DNA of 23,846 bases, from IMG/VR virus record IMGVR_UViG_3300044765_000025, positions 1-23,846 of that record; one strand, written 5' to 3'. The DNA is from a virus. Position numbers and translations under genes: made by a program. Shown in pieces: positions 21,930-23,846 of this stretch. Numbering within the stretch: the first letter of the stretch is position 1; the number at the start of each line of letters is the position of its first letter. Under the pieces are notes generated by a model, which was not told the DNA's origin, did no database searches, and worked only from the letters and a program-made list of their open reading frames with translations.

Positions 21930-22957
21930 CGGGCCGGCTTAACCACCCTTGGCTTGCGGTCATAGACCCGTGAGTGCGTCTTCTGGTCTAGGTGGCCTAG
22001 AAGCTTCCAATCCTCGGAATCGGAGCCGGCCTTGGCGCGCAGATCGTGAAACGTGAAGCGCTGTAGGGTCGGCTCCTCCTTCTCTCCGGGGCGCGACGCC
22101 TCGACAGCCTTGCGCATGGCCTTGTCCCACAGCGTGCGGAACCCGTCCGACGTGTAGGGCTGCCCCTGCCGATTCACCAGCCAGAAGCCGTCAATGCTCG
22201 CCACCTTATGGGCAGCCAGCTCATTGGCGAGGCGGATCCCCGGCGTCCAGGGGAAATGCAGCGGCTTGCGGGTCTTTCCCTTCGTCTTGCTTGGCCGGAA
22301 CGTTAGGCCATCCGGTCCGAAATCCGAGCGCCGCAGGGACAAGATGTCGCCCTGCCGGAGTCCCGTAGACACGGCGAGGATGACCGCGGCCTGCACGGGC
22401 CGGCTGGCGTGCTTCAGGACAGCGTTCACCTCGTCGTTGGTCGCGTACCGATCGCGGGGAGCGGTCTTCATGCGCCCGAGCATGGTCACCGGGTTCGAGT
22501 CCACCATTCCTCTCTCTACGGCTACCTTGAACGCCTCCAGCAGCGCTGTCCGTTCCAGATTGAACTGCGTCGGACTCTTCGCGCCGCGCACGTCCCTCCA
22601 CCGGACAAGCATGGGGACATCGACGTCAGCTAGACATACGGGTCCGAAGACCTGGCGCAGCTTGTCGATGTGCTTCCGGTAATCCTTCTCGGTCGATTCC
22701 CTCAGTTCGCCGCGTGATCGCCTTTGGGCAAGCTGGCCAAGGTAGGCGTCCAACGCGTCGGCCACAGTGTCTCCCTGGGGCGCAGTCGCTCCCCAGGTCT
22801 TCGCCCACTCATCGAGCATGCGGTGCAGGTCATCGCCGTACGTGCGTCTGCTCAGCTTTCCCTCGGGGGCCGGCAGAAGCATGTAATAGGCGCCGTTCCG
22901 GCGATCTCGGTAGCAGTAGGATGGAAGGCCGCTACGCTGCTTTCTTGGGCGACTCAT
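21926..22957 (-). CDS. int: Tyrosine recombinase, lambda-type phage integrase
   Basis: The 343-residue enzyme recombines attP with the host tRNA-Phe gene. The N-terminal 50 residues (LPSYCYRDRRNGAYYMLLP) resemble the arm-binding domain of lambda Int. A SAM-like core-binding domain covers about 60-155, and the catalytic domain about 170-343. Catalytic residues are visible: Arg201 in TGLRQGD, Lys224 or Lys226 in SKTKGK, His304 and Arg307 in FHDLR, His322 in LLGH, and Tyr332 in SRVYDRK. The set is complete, so the enzyme should be active. It overlaps the DUF4224 gene by 26 bases and has no clear ribosome binding site of its own, which suggests coupled translation. The nearby arm-like repeats fit its N-terminal domain. 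Confidence 0.95.
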   Translation of the reverse strand: MSRPRKQRSGLPSYCYRDRRNGAYYMLLPAPEGKLSRRTYGDDLHRMLDEWAKTWGATAPQGDTVADALDAYLGQLAQRRSRGELRESTEKDYRKHIDKLRQVFGPVCLADVDVPMLVRWRDVRGAKSPTQFNLERTALLEAFKVAVERGMVDSNPVTMLGRMKTAPRDRYATNDEVNAVLKHASRPVQAAVILAVSTGLRQGDILSLRRSDFGPDGLTFRPSKTKGKTRKPLHFPWTPGIRLANELAAHKVASIDGFWLVNRQGQPYTSDGFRTLWDKAMRKAVEASRPGEKEEPTLQRFTFHDLRAKAGSDSEDWKLLGHLDQKTHSRVYDRKPRVVKPAR

Positions 22958-23165
22958 AGGCCGTGAAGTCTGGTTGAACCTTGGTCTTCCGCTTGGATGC
23001 GGAAGGCATGAGGCGAGCCTCTACGGCTGCGCGCAGCACTTTCGGCCAGCCATCGGCGGCCACCTCGTACTTATAGCCATTCTCCGTCAGCCAAGCGATA
23101 ACCTTCGACCGGTTCTTGCGGCCGGTCAGGTCCATCAGCTCGTCACGGGAAAGGAAGAGGCTCAT
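22932..23165 (-). CDS. DUF4224 protein, candidate excisionase
   Basis: The 77-residue protein matches DUF4224: FLSRDELMDLTGRKNRSKVIAW, LTENGYKYEVAADGWPKVLRAAVEARL. This looks like a winged or MerR-like DNA-binding helix set, as in small recombination directionality factors. Members are regularly found directly upstream of phage integrases. The C-terminal 25 residues are basic and probably flexible. A full Shine-Dalgarno AAGGAGG (23182-23176) precedes ATG with 10 bases spacing. The 3' end overlaps int by 26 bases, like xis and int of lambda. The excisionase role is inferred from family and context. Confidence 0.82.
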   Translation of the reverse strand: MSLFLSRDELMDLTGRKNRSKVIAWLTENGYKYEVAADGWPKVLRAAVEARLMPSASKRKTKVQPDFTAYESPKKAA

Positions 23166-23240
23166 CTAATCTTCCCCTCCTTGCCGCCGACCTTTTCCGG
23201 CGCGACCATGGGCCCACTGAGCAGAATGGGGGATTCACGC

Positions 23241-23399
23241 ATGGCTGATTGCTTCCGTTGTGAGACTGAGCTCCAGGCCGATAAGAAAAGGCAAGGCGAT
23301 CCCGCCGCAGTGGCCTATTTCGTCTGCCCAAACTGCCAGCATCGCTATGCCGAAGTTCTCGTTGCGGACGACCGGACAGAATTGAGACGGCTGGACTGA
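23241..23399 (+). CDS. Small zinc-ribbon protein (52 aa)
   Basis: The product MADCFRCETELQADK... carries CxxC at residues 4-7 and CPNC at residues 29-32 (YFVCPNCQHRY), enough to bind one zinc in a zinc-ribbon fold. GGGGG at 23228-23232 gives a ribosome binding site 8 bases before ATG 23241. Two upstream in-frame ATGs (23208, 23226) would lengthen it slightly. It is alone on the + strand between two - strand genes and ends 2 bases before the methyltransferase stop. Size and cysteine pattern recall Mu Com, the zinc-binding regulator of a DNA-modification gene, but the opposite orientation argues against the same mechanism. Confidence 0.55.
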   Translation: MADCFRCETELQADKKRQGDPAAVAYFVCPNCQHRYAEVLVADDRTELRRLD

Positions 23400-23401
23400 C
23401 A

Positions 23402-23846
23402 TCACGCCGCCTCCCGCTGCGCCGCCGCGATACGCCGCCGCGCTATCTCGACAAACTCGGCTTCAGTGTCGATGCCGATGAAGTTGCACCACTCGAGGAC
23501 TGCCGCCTTTCCGGTGGATCCGCTGCCGCAGAAGGGGTCAAGAATGGTGCCGCCCGGTGGCGTGACCAGCCTGCAGAGGTAGCGCATCAGCTCGGTCGGC
23601 TTGACCGTGGGGTGGTGGTTCCTGACCGGGCCGGGCGCGCCACCATCGCGCCGCGTGATGTGCTGGCCACTGGTGTTGCTCACCATGCCGCCCTCGCGAA
23701 GGCGAAGGTCTTCGCAGCCATCATCCCGATCCTTGCGGCTCGCCTTGGCGCAGTAGAAGAAGCGGGCAGCCGAGGTTTCAGTTTCGATGCGAGCAACAGC
23801 GTCACGCGCTGCCCGCATATCGCCGTAGATGCCCCGGGAAAGGCGA
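23402..23846 (-). CDS. DNA methyltransferase (N6-adenine/N4-cytosine), N-terminal part beyond the window
   Basis: The frame stays open to the window edge, so the real start is outside; the ATG at 23818 is internal. The visible C-terminal part has HPTVKP, then DPFCGSGSTG (the AdoMet-binding motif) and FIGIDTEAEFVEIARRRI, the typical end of the N6/N4 methyltransferase family. With the AdoMet-binding motif at the C-terminus, the catalytic DPPY-type motif should lie upstream (beta order). Phage-borne enzymes of this class protect phage DNA from restriction or mark it. No restriction endonuclease is visible. The gene runs towards DUF4224 and int on the same strand. Confidence 0.92.
   Translation of the reverse strand, partial: RLSRGIYGDMRAARDAVARIETETSAARFFYCAKASRKDRDDGCEDLRLREGGMVSNTSGQHITRRDGGAPGPVRNHHPTVKPTELMRYLCRLVTPPGGTILDPFCGSGSTGKAAVLEWCNFIGIDTEAEFVEIARRRIAAAQREAA

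Noticed and set aside
23241-23399. Zinc-ribbon protein as a Mu Com-type translational activator of the methyltransferase
   Set aside because: It is convergent with the methyltransferase and lies at its 3' end, so it cannot act by upstream coupling as Com does on mom.

Overview
The window is almost entirely bacteriophage: the late (virion) region plus the integration module of a temperate, contractile-tailed (myovirus-type) phage. Both ends cut through genes. GC-rich sequence, the gene families present and a tRNA-Phe-derived attachment core point to a gammaproteobacterial host. I lean towards a Xanthomonadales-like host, but that rests on general resemblance and not on a search.

Layout. Positions 1-8736 hold DNA packaging and head genes, all on the + strand and tightly packed: terminase large subunit (5' end outside the window), DUF1073 portal, Mu F-like head protein, a 57-residue membrane miniprotein, a DUF2213 protease fused to a scaffold-like C-terminus with a probable nested start, head decoration protein, a terminator, DUF2184 major capsid protein, then connector, completion and neck proteins. 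Positions 8749-13206 hold the tail: DUF3383 sheath, tube, a chaperone pair joined by a -1 ribosomal frameshift, and a tape measure ending in a likely peptidoglycan-active domain. Positions 13203-19455 hold a compact baseplate of the simple contractile type (Dit-like, plug, hub, Gp138 spike, gp25-like, J-like, DUF2612), then a glycine-rich fibre and a small partner. An exported protein of unknown role sits inside the baseplate operon. Three rho-independent terminators punctuate this late operon.

At 19488-20570, on the - strand, lies a membrane O-acyltransferase, a probable lysogenic-conversion gene with its own promoter. It is followed by about 330 bases without a convincing gene and one uncertain ORF. 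Positions 21391-21629 form a lambda-like attP: a 53-nt copy of the 3' part of tRNA-Phe(GAA) as core, five copies of an 11-bp motif close to GTTTTTAGCGG as probable integrase arm sites, and a consensus IHF site between core and arm. Next come a stand-alone Cas2/SinR-like protein, a lambda-type tyrosine integrase and an overlapping DUF4224 excisionase candidate. A small zinc-ribbon gene and the C-terminal part of a DNA methyltransferase close the window.

Because tail genes lie on one side of the tRNA fragment and int on the other, the sequence looks like the unintegrated (attP) arrangement, a virion or circular genome, and not an ordinary prophage end. No holin, endolysin, repressor or replication gene is visible here; they must lie outside the window. 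The observations I find most worth checking are the arm-site/IHF/tRNA attP, the Cas2-like gene embedded in it, the complete frameshift signal in the tail chaperone, and the Nu3-like nested start in the protease-scaffold gene.
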